Shown here one piece after another: positions 1-6,384 of a stretch of 12,763 nt of DNA. A program made the translations under genes and the position numbers. The stretch lies in the NCBI GenBank assembly GCA_012797825.1, contig JAAZOI010000160.1, forward strand, positions 1 through 12,763, in the 5' to 3' direction. The notes under the pieces were generated by a model. That model did not search any database. It worked only from the letters and a program-made list of their open reading frames with translations, and had not been told where the DNA came from. The stretch's first letter is position 1; the number at the start of each line of letters is the position of its first letter. Source of the DNA: Eubacteriaceae bacterium (GTDB taxonomy: Bacteria; Bacillota; Clostridia; Eubacteriales; UBA1433).

Positions 1-448
1 ATTTATTAAACGGCGAGTACTTTTTTAGAAAATCAACAGTATCTTTAGTCGCCTCTCTCATATGAATACATACGGGTATTTCATTTTTTTGGGCGATGGA
101 TAACTGTCTGTCAAATATTTCTCGCTGAATATCTGCAGGCGAGTAATTTTTAAAATAGTCAAGCCCAATTTCCCCTAATGCCACGCATTTAGGATCGCTT
201 AATAATTTCTCTATTTCTGTAAGTATCTCTTCGGTGCATGAGCTTGAGTCATGCGGATGCACCCCTGCCGCAAAATAAATATTGTCATTATCACGTGCCA
301 GCTTCTGAGAAAAACGCGAGCTTTCAATGTCTGATCCTATATTTATTACAAGAGAAATCTCATTACTTTTCAAATTATTTATAACATTATCTCTGTCTTT
401 ATCAAACTGCTTATCATCCAAATGCGCGTGAGAATCTATAAATGTCAT
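1..448 (-). CDS. tatD: TatD family metal-dependent hydrolase (DNase), 3' end beyond window
   Basis: The first 149 residues of a TatD-type hydrolase; the gene continues past the left edge, where no stop codon is reached. TatD proteins are metal-dependent TIM-barrel nucleases of the amidohydrolase superfamily, about 255 residues long, so roughly 40% is missing. Visible metal-site motifs are SHAH near residues 6-9 (His7, His9), the conserved GVHPH at 62-66, the strand ALGEIGLDY with metal ligand Glu93, and PVCIHMREA with His129; all match the family. The start ATG overlaps the stop of the upstream ABC ATPase gene (ATGA, 4-base overlap), so the two are probably translationally coupled and tatD is the last visible gene of the transporter operon. 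In many Firmicutes tatD directly follows metG; here the ABC genes separate them. Family assignment is secure; the cellular role (DNA repair or turnover, tRNA processing) is known only from relatives. Confidence 0.93.
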   Translation of the reverse strand, partial: MTFIDSHAHLDDKQFDKDRDNVINNLKSNEISLVINIGSDIESSRFSQKLARDNDNIYFAAGVHPHDSSSCTEEILTEIEKLLSDPKCVALGEIGLDYFKNYSPADIQREIFDRQLSIAQKNEIPVCIHMREATKDTVDFLKKYSPFNK

Positions 449-1125
449 TGCGCTTCCTCCAAATGTTCTCTTATTATGCTTTCAAGCGTATCTTTGCTCA
501 TAGTTTTAGCGTCAATTTCGAATTTAACTACAGCGGGTTTTTTTGACAATATAAAAATATCGTACGCTAAGAGTACAGCTTCGTCAATATCATGCGTCGC
601 CATTATAACGAGAAATTTATTTTTCTTCCATTGCTCATAAAAATCGTTCATAACATCTTCTTTAAGCGCAATATCCAAGCCTTTAAAAGGCTCGTCAAGT
701 ATCATAATATCGGGATTATACACAAACGCTCTTGCAAGCGCCACTCTTCGCCTCATGCCCCCGCTTAGCTCTTTGGGATAATATTTTTCGTATCCCGTAA
801 GCTTTACGCTTTTAATAGCTTCATCTACTCTGTGTTTTACGTCTTTTTCATCCGCAATTACAAACGCAATATTTTCGTATACGGTTTTCCATTCAAGCAG
901 CCTGTCTTCCTGAAACACATAAGCTATTCTTTTTTTGTCTGCGCCTTCTATCGTGCCGCCATCATAACTTTCGATTTTGCTTATAATGTTAAAAAGCGTA
1001 CTTTTACCCACTCCGGAAGGTCCGAGTATGCAGCTGATACGGCTGTCTTGAAATTCTATATTCAGTCCGTCAAATATTATATTATCACTAAATGTCTTCT
1101 TTAAATCAGTTACTTTTATCGGCAT
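445..1125 (-). CDS. ABC importer ATP-binding protein (NitT/TauT/SsuB-like)
   Basis: A complete 226-residue ABC ATPase, somewhat short for the family (usually about 240-260). It carries Walker A GPSGVGKST (35-43), a Q-loop in FQEDRLLEW (71-79), the signature LSGGM (120-124) followed by RRRVALARA, Walker B IMILDEP (140-146), a D-loop and the switch His in ATHD (His178). All catalytic elements look intact. The FQEDRLLEW Q-loop context is typical of the nitrate/sulfonate/taurine (SsuB/TauB) group. It should hydrolyse ATP at the inner membrane face to power the permease encoded just upstream, whose gene overlaps it by 20 bases. A ribosome binding site (AGGAAAG) lies inside the permease gene a few bases before the ATG. 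Its own stop codon overlaps the tatD start. The substrate cannot be inferred from the ATPase. Confidence 0.92.
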   Translation of the reverse strand: MPIKVTDLKKTFSDNIIFDGLNIEFQDSRISCILGPSGVGKSTLFNIISKIESYDGGTIEGADKKRIAYVFQEDRLLEWKTVYENIAFVIADEKDVKHRVDEAIKSVKLTGYEKYYPKELSGGMRRRVALARAFVYNPDIMILDEPFKGLDIALKEDVMNDFYEQWKKNKFLVIMATHDIDEAVLLAYDIFILSKKPAVVKFEIDAKTMSKDTLESIIREHLEEAQ

Positions 1126-1885
1126 ACGCTTTCCTGCCTTTTGAAAAATTGCTGATAAGATTTTTTATGACGTATTCAAAAACAAAACTGAGTATTATTA
1201 CAACCAAAGTAAGCGCGAATAAATTCTCAGTCTGCAGATATATTTTAGCGTCATACATTCCGCCGCCTATAGATATTTCAGGTCTTGCGATTACTTCCGC
1301 CGCAACGGTTGATTTCCATCCTATGCCTATGCTTGCCGCGATGGATGAAAATATGTATCCGCTAACCGACGGAAGATAAACGTCCTTTATTACTCTGAAA
1401 TGAGAAATTTTATATACGCTGCACATCTGAAGTATTTTTTTGTCCGTGTCTTTTATCCCCTGCATAACGTTTGTCCATATAATAGGAACGCACATTAAAA
1501 AACATACAAACACGGGTATGGAAGATGTTTTCATCCACACGAGCGCAAGTATGATAAATGATACAACAGGGGTAGATTTTATAACCGACATTACAGGATT
1601 AAAAAATCTGTATACAGGCGCGTAAAGTCCGCTCAATATTCCCAGCACTATACCAATAATTATAGATAGACCAACACCCGCGAACACCCTCAGCAGCGAT
1701 ATTACGACGTCCTTATAAAAAGTGGCGTGTTTTGCCATTTCAATAAGCGCCGCTATTGCCTGCCCCACAGAGGGAAGTATAACAGGTTCATTTATTATTT
1801 TGGCTGCCAATTCCCAAATCAGCAGCCAAAATAATGTAAATATCAAAGTTTGAACCTTACTATTTTTGATAGTAAAAATCCTCAT
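1106..1885 (-). CDS. ABC importer permease (NitT/TauT/SsuC-like)
   Basis: A 259-residue membrane protein of the binding-protein-dependent transport permease family. About six hydrophobic segments are visible, roughly at residues 13-30, 60-88, 98-117, 122-140, 174-195 and 222-241. The short pre-TM2 periplasmic segment with VILPS (35-39) and the cytoplasmic coupling loop around 153-172, ending in VYLPS, match the SsuC/TauC type; the usual EAA residues are degenerate (QMCSVYKIS). It should form a homodimeric pore working with the ATPase encoded next. The gene overlaps the upstream binding-protein gene by 26 bases and the downstream ATPase gene by 20, so stoichiometric co-translation is likely. 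A GGAGG site lies 11 bases before the ATG, within the preceding gene. Family confident, substrate unknown. Confidence 0.9.
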   Translation of the reverse strand: MRIFTIKNSKVQTLIFTLFWLLIWELAAKIINEPVILPSVGQAIAALIEMAKHATFYKDVVISLLRVFAGVGLSIIIGIVLGILSGLYAPVYRFFNPVMSVIKSTPVVSFIILALVWMKTSSIPVFVCFLMCVPIIWTNVMQGIKDTDKKILQMCSVYKISHFRVIKDVYLPSVSGYIFSSIAASIGIGWKSTVAAEVIARPEISIGGGMYDAKIYLQTENLFALTLVVIILSFVFEYVIKNLISNFSKGRKAYADKSN

Positions 1886-2828
1886 TAGGAAGTTTTCCTC
1901 CGATTGATGCAGGATTGTAGTTATATAATAATGTTAAGAATGATGTGATTTCAGTTTTATCCGTATAAGCGTCTTTGTATACTATCGCGCTTGTAGGTAT
2001 CGCTTTTTTCGCAAGTTCCGCGCTGGCTAAAATACCTTTGCTTGCAATTATAGCCGCAGCTTCATCTGTGCTCTTGTTTACAAAATTAACGCTTTCTTCG
2101 TACTGTTTTAAGAATTCATTAACAGCAGCTTTATTCTTTTCAGCAAAAGCTTTGTTTACAACTATGCAGCCCATAGCCATCGCGTTGCCGCCTGATACTT
2201 TGTTCCATTCATCGTTTAAATTAATTGCTATTTTAACGTTTGTGTTTTTAGCCGTAACCGTGCTTACAAAAGGCTCGGGAAGCACTGCGATACTTGCTTT
2301 GCCGCTTGCAATAAGCGTAGCAAGTTCAGAATGTTCTGTTGCGAATACTATTTTCACTTTGTCTTTTATGCCTGCTTTATCAAGTATATAGTCTACAACA
2401 TATTCGGGTGTTGCGCCTTGACCGGAAATATAAACCGTCTTTCCTGCCAGATCAGATAATGATTTAATATCTTCTCCGTTAGTTAAAACAAACAAATTTC
2501 CCAGTGTGTTTATTGCCGCTATCTGAATTTTGCCGCCTGTCTTGTTGTATAACGTCGCCGCCAGATTAGTAGGCACGGCCGCTATGTCAATTTCGCCTTT
2601 AATAAGCTTAGCCGCAACTTCGTCCGGCGCGGATGATATTGTTACATTCGCCGTTATGTTCTTGTCAATTACATAATTATCCTGTAACATTTTTGCCATG
2701 CCCATACCGGTAGGTCCTTTTAATACCGCGATATTCATGGTAACAGGGTCAATTTTAGCAGATGCGCCGCATGCGGCAAATGTAAGTACTAAAGCCAGTG
2801 TAAGTAAAATAATAAGTATTTTTTTCAT
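1860..2828 (-). CDS. ABC importer substrate-binding lipoprotein (NMT1/THI5-like)
   Basis: A 322-residue extracytoplasmic solute-binding protein. The N-terminus is a lipoprotein signal peptide: basic MKK, a hydrophobic stretch, then FAAC with the lipidation cysteine at residue 20, so it should be anchored on the outer face of the cytoplasmic membrane. The body has the NMT1/THI5-like two-lobe pattern: MNIAVLKGPTG at the start of lobe 1, KLIKGEIDIAAVP, then DLAGKTVYISGQGATPEYV, and ASGKASIAVLPEPF. Members bind nitrate, sulfonates, taurine, pyrimidine precursors of thiamin and other small molecules; I cannot choose among these. It begins 4 bases after the stop of the TM1266-type gene, and its ribosome binding site (AAAGGAG) lies inside that gene's last codons with an unusually long 13-base spacing, which suggests translational coupling. 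Confidence 0.9.
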   Translation of the reverse strand: MKKILIILLTLALVLTFAACGASAKIDPVTMNIAVLKGPTGMGMAKMLQDNYVIDKNITANVTISSAPDEVAAKLIKGEIDIAAVPTNLAATLYNKTGGKIQIAAINTLGNLFVLTNGEDIKSLSDLAGKTVYISGQGATPEYVVDYILDKAGIKDKVKIVFATEHSELATLIASGKASIAVLPEPFVSTVTAKNTNVKIAINLNDEWNKVSGGNAMAMGCIVVNKAFAEKNKAAVNEFLKQYEESVNFVNKSTDEAAAIIASKGILASAELAKKAIPTSAIVYKDAYTDKTEITSFLTLLYNYNPASIGGKLPNEDFYYQK

Positions 2829-2832
2829 TTGC

Positions 2833-3087
2833 TTAATTTATCTCCTTTTTTGAAAATGAAGTTTTTACATGCACATCCTTGATTTTACCAAGCGTACCTG
2901 TCAGGGTATTAATCTGGTCTAAAGTGCCTAGCACAACCAAAGTTATTATGGATATTCCTTCTTCTGTGAAAGGTATCCCCATTCTGCCTTTGACTATACC
3001 TTTATAATTGCTTACTATATCGTTGAATTCGTGCTGAGATGCCTCAGCATTGTCAAGCACCGCTGCAATTACAGCTAATCTTTTCAT
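2833..3087 (-). CDS. TM1266-type putative regulator (NikR C-terminal/ACT-like fold)
   Basis: An 84-residue protein resembling the TM1266 family, often annotated as 'iron-only hydrogenase system regulator'. Family hallmarks are the N-terminal strand MKRLAVIAAVLDN, the central GRMGIP (residues 34-39) followed by EEGISIITLVV, and LTGTLGKIKDVHVKTSFSK near the C-terminus. From memory of the family this is a beta-alpha-beta ACT/NikR-like ligand-binding fold without its own DNA-binding domain. I chose the ATG at 3087 because it has a good ribosome binding site (GAAGGA) and matches the family N-terminus; a longer frame begins at 3135 but would start inside the terminator-like hairpin and has no binding site. 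It is the first gene of the ABC transporter operon, so it may sense the transported compound or a related metabolite. No hydrogenase genes lie in the window, so that role is not supported here. Confidence 0.82.
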   Translation of the reverse strand: MKRLAVIAAVLDNAEASQHEFNDIVSNYKGIVKGRMGIPFTEEGISIITLVVLGTLDQINTLTGTLGKIKDVHVKTSFSKKEIN

Positions 3088-3219
3088 ACCAATTCCTTCA
3101 CTCTCGTAATAAAAACCCTTTTTGAAAACATTCAAAAAGGGTTCAGATAAATCAGAGTAATCTTATTTTATCCCTTTTGAATCAGCTGAGCTTTTCCATT
3201 AGGTATGCATGTTAATTAA
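3088..3219 (-). promoter_or_regulatory. Structured 5' leader with candidate antiterminator (attenuator)
   Basis: The transcript from the promoter at 3225-3252 would carry a leader of about 130 nt. It contains two near-identical segments, TTCAAAAGGG (minus strand, 3180 down to 3171) and TTCAAAAAGGG (3131-3141 as read on the plus strand; its minus-strand complement CCCTTTTTGAA is the shared partner). The shared segment can pair with the early copy, extended by ATAAA/TTTAT, to form an antiterminator, or with the late copy to form the intrinsic terminator at 3114-3143. The two pairings are mutually exclusive, as in riboswitch or protein-controlled attenuators. I do not recognise TPP, T-box, preQ1, fluoride or other familiar aptamer consensus; only about 40 nt precede the first arm. 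No folding program was run. Confidence 0.55.
3108..3143 (-). terminator. Terminator-like hairpin in leader of the ABC operon
   Basis: A perfect 13-bp inverted repeat, AACCCTTTTTGAA (3114-3126) and TTCAAAAAGGGTT (3131-3143), with a 4-base loop. Read on the minus strand the stem is followed by TTTTTATTA, the layout of an intrinsic terminator. It lies downstream of both metG and the ABC-operon promoter and only about 25 bases before the TM1266-type start codon, so it can act as an attenuator for the operon as well as ending metG transcripts. Confidence 0.7.
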
Positions 3220-3226
3220 TTAACAT
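3209..3226. promoter_or_regulatory. 18-bp perfect palindrome, candidate operator
   Basis: ATGTTAATTAATTAACAT is a perfect 18-bp palindrome. It overlaps the last two bases of the -10 box of the ABC-operon promoter and covers the expected transcription start, the classical position for a repressor site. The binding protein is unknown. All internal bases are A/T except for G and C near the ends, so chance symmetry is more likely than in balanced sequence, but its position on the promoter is striking. Confidence 0.55.
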
Positions 3227-3252
3227 TATACTGTTTTTATAATTAAAGTCAA
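3225..3252 (-). promoter_or_regulatory. Sigma-A-type promoter of the TM1266/ABC/tatD operon
   Basis: On the minus strand TTGACT (3252-3247) is followed after 16 bases by a consensus TATAAT (3230-3225). The -35 box begins 7 bases after the metG stop codon, so the operon has its own promoter immediately behind metG. The predicted start is near 3218, inside the 18-bp palindrome. Confidence 0.72.
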
Positions 3253-3259
3253 GATATAT

Positions 3260-5230
3260 TTATCTTACAGCCTCTCCCGGCTCTACTTCTTTTTCAGGCA
3301 CCATCATCGCGAATGTTTCACTGTCATGCCCTACAGCAGTAATCATAGCCTGACTCTCAAGACCGCGGAATTTTGCGGGTTTCAAATTAGCAACAACAAC
3401 TATTTCTTTTCCGACAAGGTCGTCTGGATTTCGAAACTGGGCTATCCCGCTTACAATCTGTCTTTGCTCAAATCCCAAATCAACTTGCAGCACTAACAGT
3501 TTATCTGCATTAGGGTGTTTTTCAGCCTTTATAATTTTGGCAACTCTTAAATCCACTTTTGCGAATTCGTCAATTGTAATTTGTTCTTTTACAGGCGCGT
3601 ATTCCATCTTTGTTTCCTTCTTTTCCTCAACTTTACTTTGTTGTTTATTGTTTTCTTTCTCTATTTTCTTTTCAAGTTTAGCTTTTTCTTCTTCTGTAAG
3701 CACTCTTGGAAACAGCACATCAGTTGGTGTTACCTTATTTTCCGGCGGATACAATCCGAATTTCTGTACGCTCTGCCAAGTCATCAAATCCTGCCCAATA
3801 TTTAACATTCCGCGCATCTTCGCGCTTGTTTCAGGCATTGCCGCGCTTATCATAACCGCTATAAATCTTAAGCTTTCAAGTATATTGTAAAGCACTGTCG
3901 CAAGCCTTGCGGTATCTTCTTCTTTTTTAGCAAGCACCCAGGGCGTTGTTTCGTCTATATATTTATTTACTCTGGCGATAAATTTCCAAGTCTGAATTAA
4001 AGCGTTTGATAACTCGTATTTGTCCATGTAGTCTTTGACAGCTGCGGGCAGCTCCATTGCCATTTGTATAATTTCATTATCAATATCATCATACTGTTTT
4101 ATATCGGGAATATTTCCGCCGAAATATTTATCAGCCATTGATATGGTTCTGCTTAGTAAATTTCCGAGGTCATTTGCCAAATCCGCATTATTGCGCGCGA
4201 TAAGGTTATCCTCGCTGTATATCCAGTCGCTTCCGAAAGGCATTTCACGCAGAACGTAATATCTCAGAGCGTCCGTGCCGTATTTTTCCGCAAGCTCAAT
4301 AGGGTCAACCACATTGCCTTTAGATTTGCTCATCTTGCCGCCTTTAAGCAAAATCCATCCGTGTCCGTAAACTCTCTTAGGAAGCGGAAGTCCCAAAGCC
4401 ATTAATATGATAGGCCAGTATATAGTATGAAAACGCAGTATGTCTTTGCCTATAAGATGAACGTCGCACGGCCAGAACTTATCCATCAAATTCGGCTCGT
4501 CGTTTAAATATCCTAAAGCGGTTATATAATTGCTCAGTGCGTCCACCCATACATACACCACATGCTTGGGGTCAAAATCGACTTTTATTCCCCAGTCAAA
4601 ACTTGTTCTGGAGACACACAAATCTTCAAGTCCCGGCAGAAGAAAATTATTCAGCATTTCGTTTTTTGCCGATTCGGGGCTGATAAAATCAGGATTATCT
4701 TTTATATGCTGTATAAGTCTGTTTGCGTATTTGCTCATTTTGAAAAAATAAGCTTCTTCTTTCGCAATCTTCAGCTCTCTTCCGCAATCGGGGCATTTGC
4801 CGTCTTTAGCCTGGGAACTCGTCCAGTACGCTTCGCACGGAGTGCAATAAAGTCCTTCATAATGCGACTTATATATATCGCCGTTATCATAAAGCTTCTT
4901 AAATATTGCTTTTATTGACTTCTCATGATATGCGTCGGTAGTGCGGATAAACTTGTCATAATTAATGTTCATCACATCCCAAAGCTTAACAATATCAGCA
5001 ACAATCTCGTCTACATATTCTTTTGGTTCTTTTCCTGCGTTTTTTGAGGCTTCCTGTATTTTCTGTCCGTGTTCGTCAGTTCCGGTAAGGAAAAATACGT
5101 CATAACCCGTTAATTTTTTAAACCTTGCTATACTGTCCGCCGCAACTGTTGAATAAGTATGCCCTATATGCAGCTTAGCGCTCGGATAATAAATAGGTGT
5201 TGAAATATAAAAACTTTTCTTCTCGCTCAT
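3260..5230 (-). CDS. metG: Methionyl-tRNA synthetase
   Basis: A 656-residue class I aminoacyl-tRNA synthetase that charges tRNA-Met with methionine in the cytoplasm, needed for both initiation and elongation. It shows the HIGH motif (HIGH, 21-24), the KMSKS loop (299-303, KMSKSKGNVVDP), a zinc knuckle with Cys129, Cys132, Cys146 and Cys149, and the VYVWVDALSNY strand of the Met active site. The C-terminus, after a Lys/Glu-rich linker, is the Trbp111/EMAP-like tRNA-binding OB fold (IDEFAKVDLRVAKI onward), found in the longer, dimeric form of the enzyme. I start it at the ATG at 5230, preceded by AAGGGG. The frame stays open another 56 codons upstream, but that stretch is the T-box leader and would be translated T-box sequence, not protein. 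Expression is probably controlled by tRNA-Met charging through that leader. Confidence 0.97.
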   Translation of the reverse strand: MSEKKSFYISTPIYYPSAKLHIGHTYSTVAADSIARFKKLTGYDVFFLTGTDEHGQKIQEASKNAGKEPKEYVDEIVADIVKLWDVMNINYDKFIRTTDAYHEKSIKAIFKKLYDNGDIYKSHYEGLYCTPCEAYWTSSQAKDGKCPDCGRELKIAKEEAYFFKMSKYANRLIQHIKDNPDFISPESAKNEMLNNFLLPGLEDLCVSRTSFDWGIKVDFDPKHVVYVWVDALSNYITALGYLNDEPNLMDKFWPCDVHLIGKDILRFHTIYWPIILMALGLPLPKRVYGHGWILLKGGKMSKSKGNVVDPIELAEKYGTDALRYYVLREMPFGSDWIYSEDNLIARNNADLANDLGNLLSRTISMADKYFGGNIPDIKQYDDIDNEIIQMAMELPAAVKDYMDKYELSNALIQTWKFIARVNKYIDETTPWVLAKKEEDTARLATVLYNILESLRFIAVMISAAMPETSAKMRGMLNIGQDLMTWQSVQKFGLYPPENKVTPTDVLFPRVLTEEEKAKLEKKIEKENNKQQSKVEEKKETKMEYAPVKEQITIDEFAKVDLRVAKIIKAEKHPNADKLLVLQVDLGFEQRQIVSGIAQFRNPDDLVGKEIVVVANLKPAKFRGLESQAMITAVGHDSETFAMMVPEKEVEPGEAVR

Positions 5231-5261
5231 TTTAAACCCCTTGTTCAATTTTTTTGCAAAT

Positions 5262-5480
5262 AAAAAACCGTCCCAATGGGACGGACAGACCGCGGTACCA
5301 CCCAAATTAGCAATTTCCTGCTCACTTGATTTCATAACGTCTTGCGACGGTATCGGCTCATTAGCACTTACCGATACGGCTTTAAAGTCCATATTCAATA
5401 AATTCGCTATATCCCTTCTCAGCAGACGGGACTCTCTGTAAATGCTTTTTTATTTACTCAACTTTGCATAGCTTTAATAT
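5262..5480 (-). promoter_or_regulatory. T-box leader of metG (Met specifier likely)
   Basis: A tRNA-sensing leader in the roughly 250 bases before metG. Read on the minus strand: an AGAGAG element with a short hairpin (CCC / GGG around CTGCTGAGA), a candidate specifier ATG at 5392-5390 within GAATATGGAC, a stem GTATCGG/CCGATAC (about 5378-5351), the T-box core GGGTGGTACCGCGG (5303-5290), and the terminator CCGTCCC-ATT-GGGACGG at 5284-5268 followed by six T residues. The UGGU of the core matches a tRNA ending ACCA. In this class uncharged tRNA stabilises the antiterminator and lets transcription enter the gene. Stem I looks short, without an obvious distal double T-loop. T-box identity is firm; Met specificity rests on the ATG and on the gene it precedes. 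Confidence 0.9.
5268..5284 (-). terminator. T-box regulated terminator of metG
   Basis: Seven-base-pair GC-rich stem CCGTCCC/GGGACGG with a 3-base loop, followed on the minus strand by TTTTTTA (5267-5261). It lies directly after the T-box core, so it is the conditional terminator of the leader. It ends about 30 bases before the metG start. Confidence 0.88.
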
Positions 5481-5486
5481 CCATTA

Positions 5487-5515
5487 TTTATAGTATTATA
5501 TTAAATTATTGCCAA
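5487..5515 (-). promoter_or_regulatory. Promoter of the metG T-box transcript
   Basis: On the minus strand TTGGCA (5515-5510), a 17-base spacer and TATAAA (5492-5487) place a transcription start near 5480, giving a leader of about 250 nt, the usual size for T-box RNAs. A 10-bp inverted repeat, AACTTTGCAT (5460-5469) and ATGCAAAGTT (5517-5526), brackets the promoter; its meaning is unclear. Confidence 0.6.
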
Positions 5516-5537
5516 AATGCAAAGTTTTTTTATATTT

Positions 5538-6218
5538 CTAATTTATTTTTAATTTAATATTATCTATAAACACCCAGCTCGGGCCTATGTAATATGAATC
5601 AATTCCGATTATCAGATACAAATTCCCGTCATTGTCTGTGCTTGCTTTTAAGTTTGTGTCAAACGTTTTATATTCAAAATCAGTTCCGCTTTTATAATTT
5701 ATTTTCGCTATATTGCCCAAAGCTTTTATGTACTCCTCATCAGTCATATAATGACCTACCAGAAAATTTGACCTATATATGCCGTCCTTCTCGGCAATTT
5801 CGGGTTTTAAAGGCATTATGCCTGATTTTATTATTACGCTTTGCGCGGGTATTTTATCAGTAATGTTGCCGTTAGATTTTTGCATCATTGTAGCCACATC
5901 AAAATACAGCGTTCCTTCATATGTCTTGTTTTTATCAAGCTTTAAAACCTTTCCTATATTTACATAACAGTATAAAAACATATTGTCTCCCATGTTGTAG
6001 CCCGACATCATAAGACCGCTCGAATTTAAATTCGGAATCTCTGTTTGTTTTACAATAATGCTGTATCCCTTTTTTTCATAATCGACAGGCACGTTTGCGA
6101 CACCGTAATCGAATTTAATATTATTATTTTCAAAATCATATTTAAAATCAGCGCTGCAGCTAATTAAAAATGTCATCAACAAAATTAAAAAAATTATAAT
6201 AAACGATTTTTTATACAT
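5538..6218 (-). CDS. Secreted lipoprotein of unknown function
   Basis: A 226-residue protein I cannot assign to a named family. The N-terminus is a lipoprotein signal: MYKKS, a hydrophobic run, then LISC with the lipidation cysteine at residue 21, predicting anchorage on the outer face of the membrane. The mature part has no further membrane segment and alternates short hydrophobic strands with polar turns. The opening YDFENNNIKFDYG and the ending SYYIGPSWVFIDNIKLKIN resemble the first and last strands of jelly-roll, carbohydrate-binding-like domains, where the last strand often reads 'YIDDIKL'. That is an inference from pattern only. The start has a GGGGGA ribosome binding site. The gene diverges from a tetR-type gene with 166 bases between their starts, so the TetR protein is a candidate regulator. 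No clear terminator separates it from the metG promoter. Confidence 0.8.
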   Translation of the reverse strand: MYKKSFIIIFLILLMTFLISCSADFKYDFENNNIKFDYGVANVPVDYEKKGYSIIVKQTEIPNLNSSGLMMSGYNMGDNMFLYCYVNIGKVLKLDKNKTYEGTLYFDVATMMQKSNGNITDKIPAQSVIIKSGIMPLKPEIAEKDGIYRSNFLVGHYMTDEEYIKALGNIAKINYKSGTDFEYKTFDTNLKASTDNDGNLYLIIGIDSYYIGPSWVFIDNIKLKIN

Positions 6219-6326
6219 AACTATCCCCCTGCTTACTTATAACAAATAACATATAAAAAAAATGTTGCATATTGATTTTTTATGGCTAAATTTAAGCCTT
6301 ATATATAAATATATTAAAACTCTTTT

Positions 6327-6369
6327 CATTTTATAAATATTGACATAAATTTTAATAATTTATAAAATG
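6327..6369 (+). promoter_or_regulatory. tetR promoter bracketed by a 12-bp inverted repeat (operator candidate)
   Basis: CATTTTATAAAT (6327-6338) and its exact reverse complement ATTTATAAAATG (6358-6369) are separated by 19 bases, so their centres lie 31 bp, about three helical turns, apart. The -35 box TTGACA (6340-6345) is between the arms, and the -10 box TAAAAT (6363-6368, 17-base spacer) lies inside the right arm. A dimeric regulator bound here would block the promoter, consistent with autoregulation by the TetR protein and perhaps control of the divergent lipoprotein gene. Confidence 0.6.
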
Positions 6370-6384
6370 ATTTGGGTGATAAAT

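Noticed and set aside
1975..2391. Plus-strand open frame of 138 codons opposite the binding-protein gene
   Set aside because: It is antisense to a well-supported lipoprotein gene; its hydrophobic content arises from complementing Ala/Lys/Glu-rich codons, and it has no promoter or ribosome binding site.
3088..3219. TPP riboswitch ahead of the NMT1/THI5-like transporter
   Set aside because: The binding protein family made this plausible, but the conserved CUGAGA and the ACCUGA...GGAUAAUGCCAGCGUAGGGA-like parts of the TPP aptamer are absent, and too few bases precede the antiterminator arm.
5355..5375. CIRCE-like half site (TTAGCACTTA) near a stress gene
   Set aside because: There is only a partial single half without the GAGTGCTAA partner at the 9-base spacing, and it lies in a stem of the metG T-box.
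5241..5441. Plus-strand open frame of 66 codons
   Set aside because: It is the antisense reading of the metG T-box leader, with no ribosome binding site and no recognisable protein.
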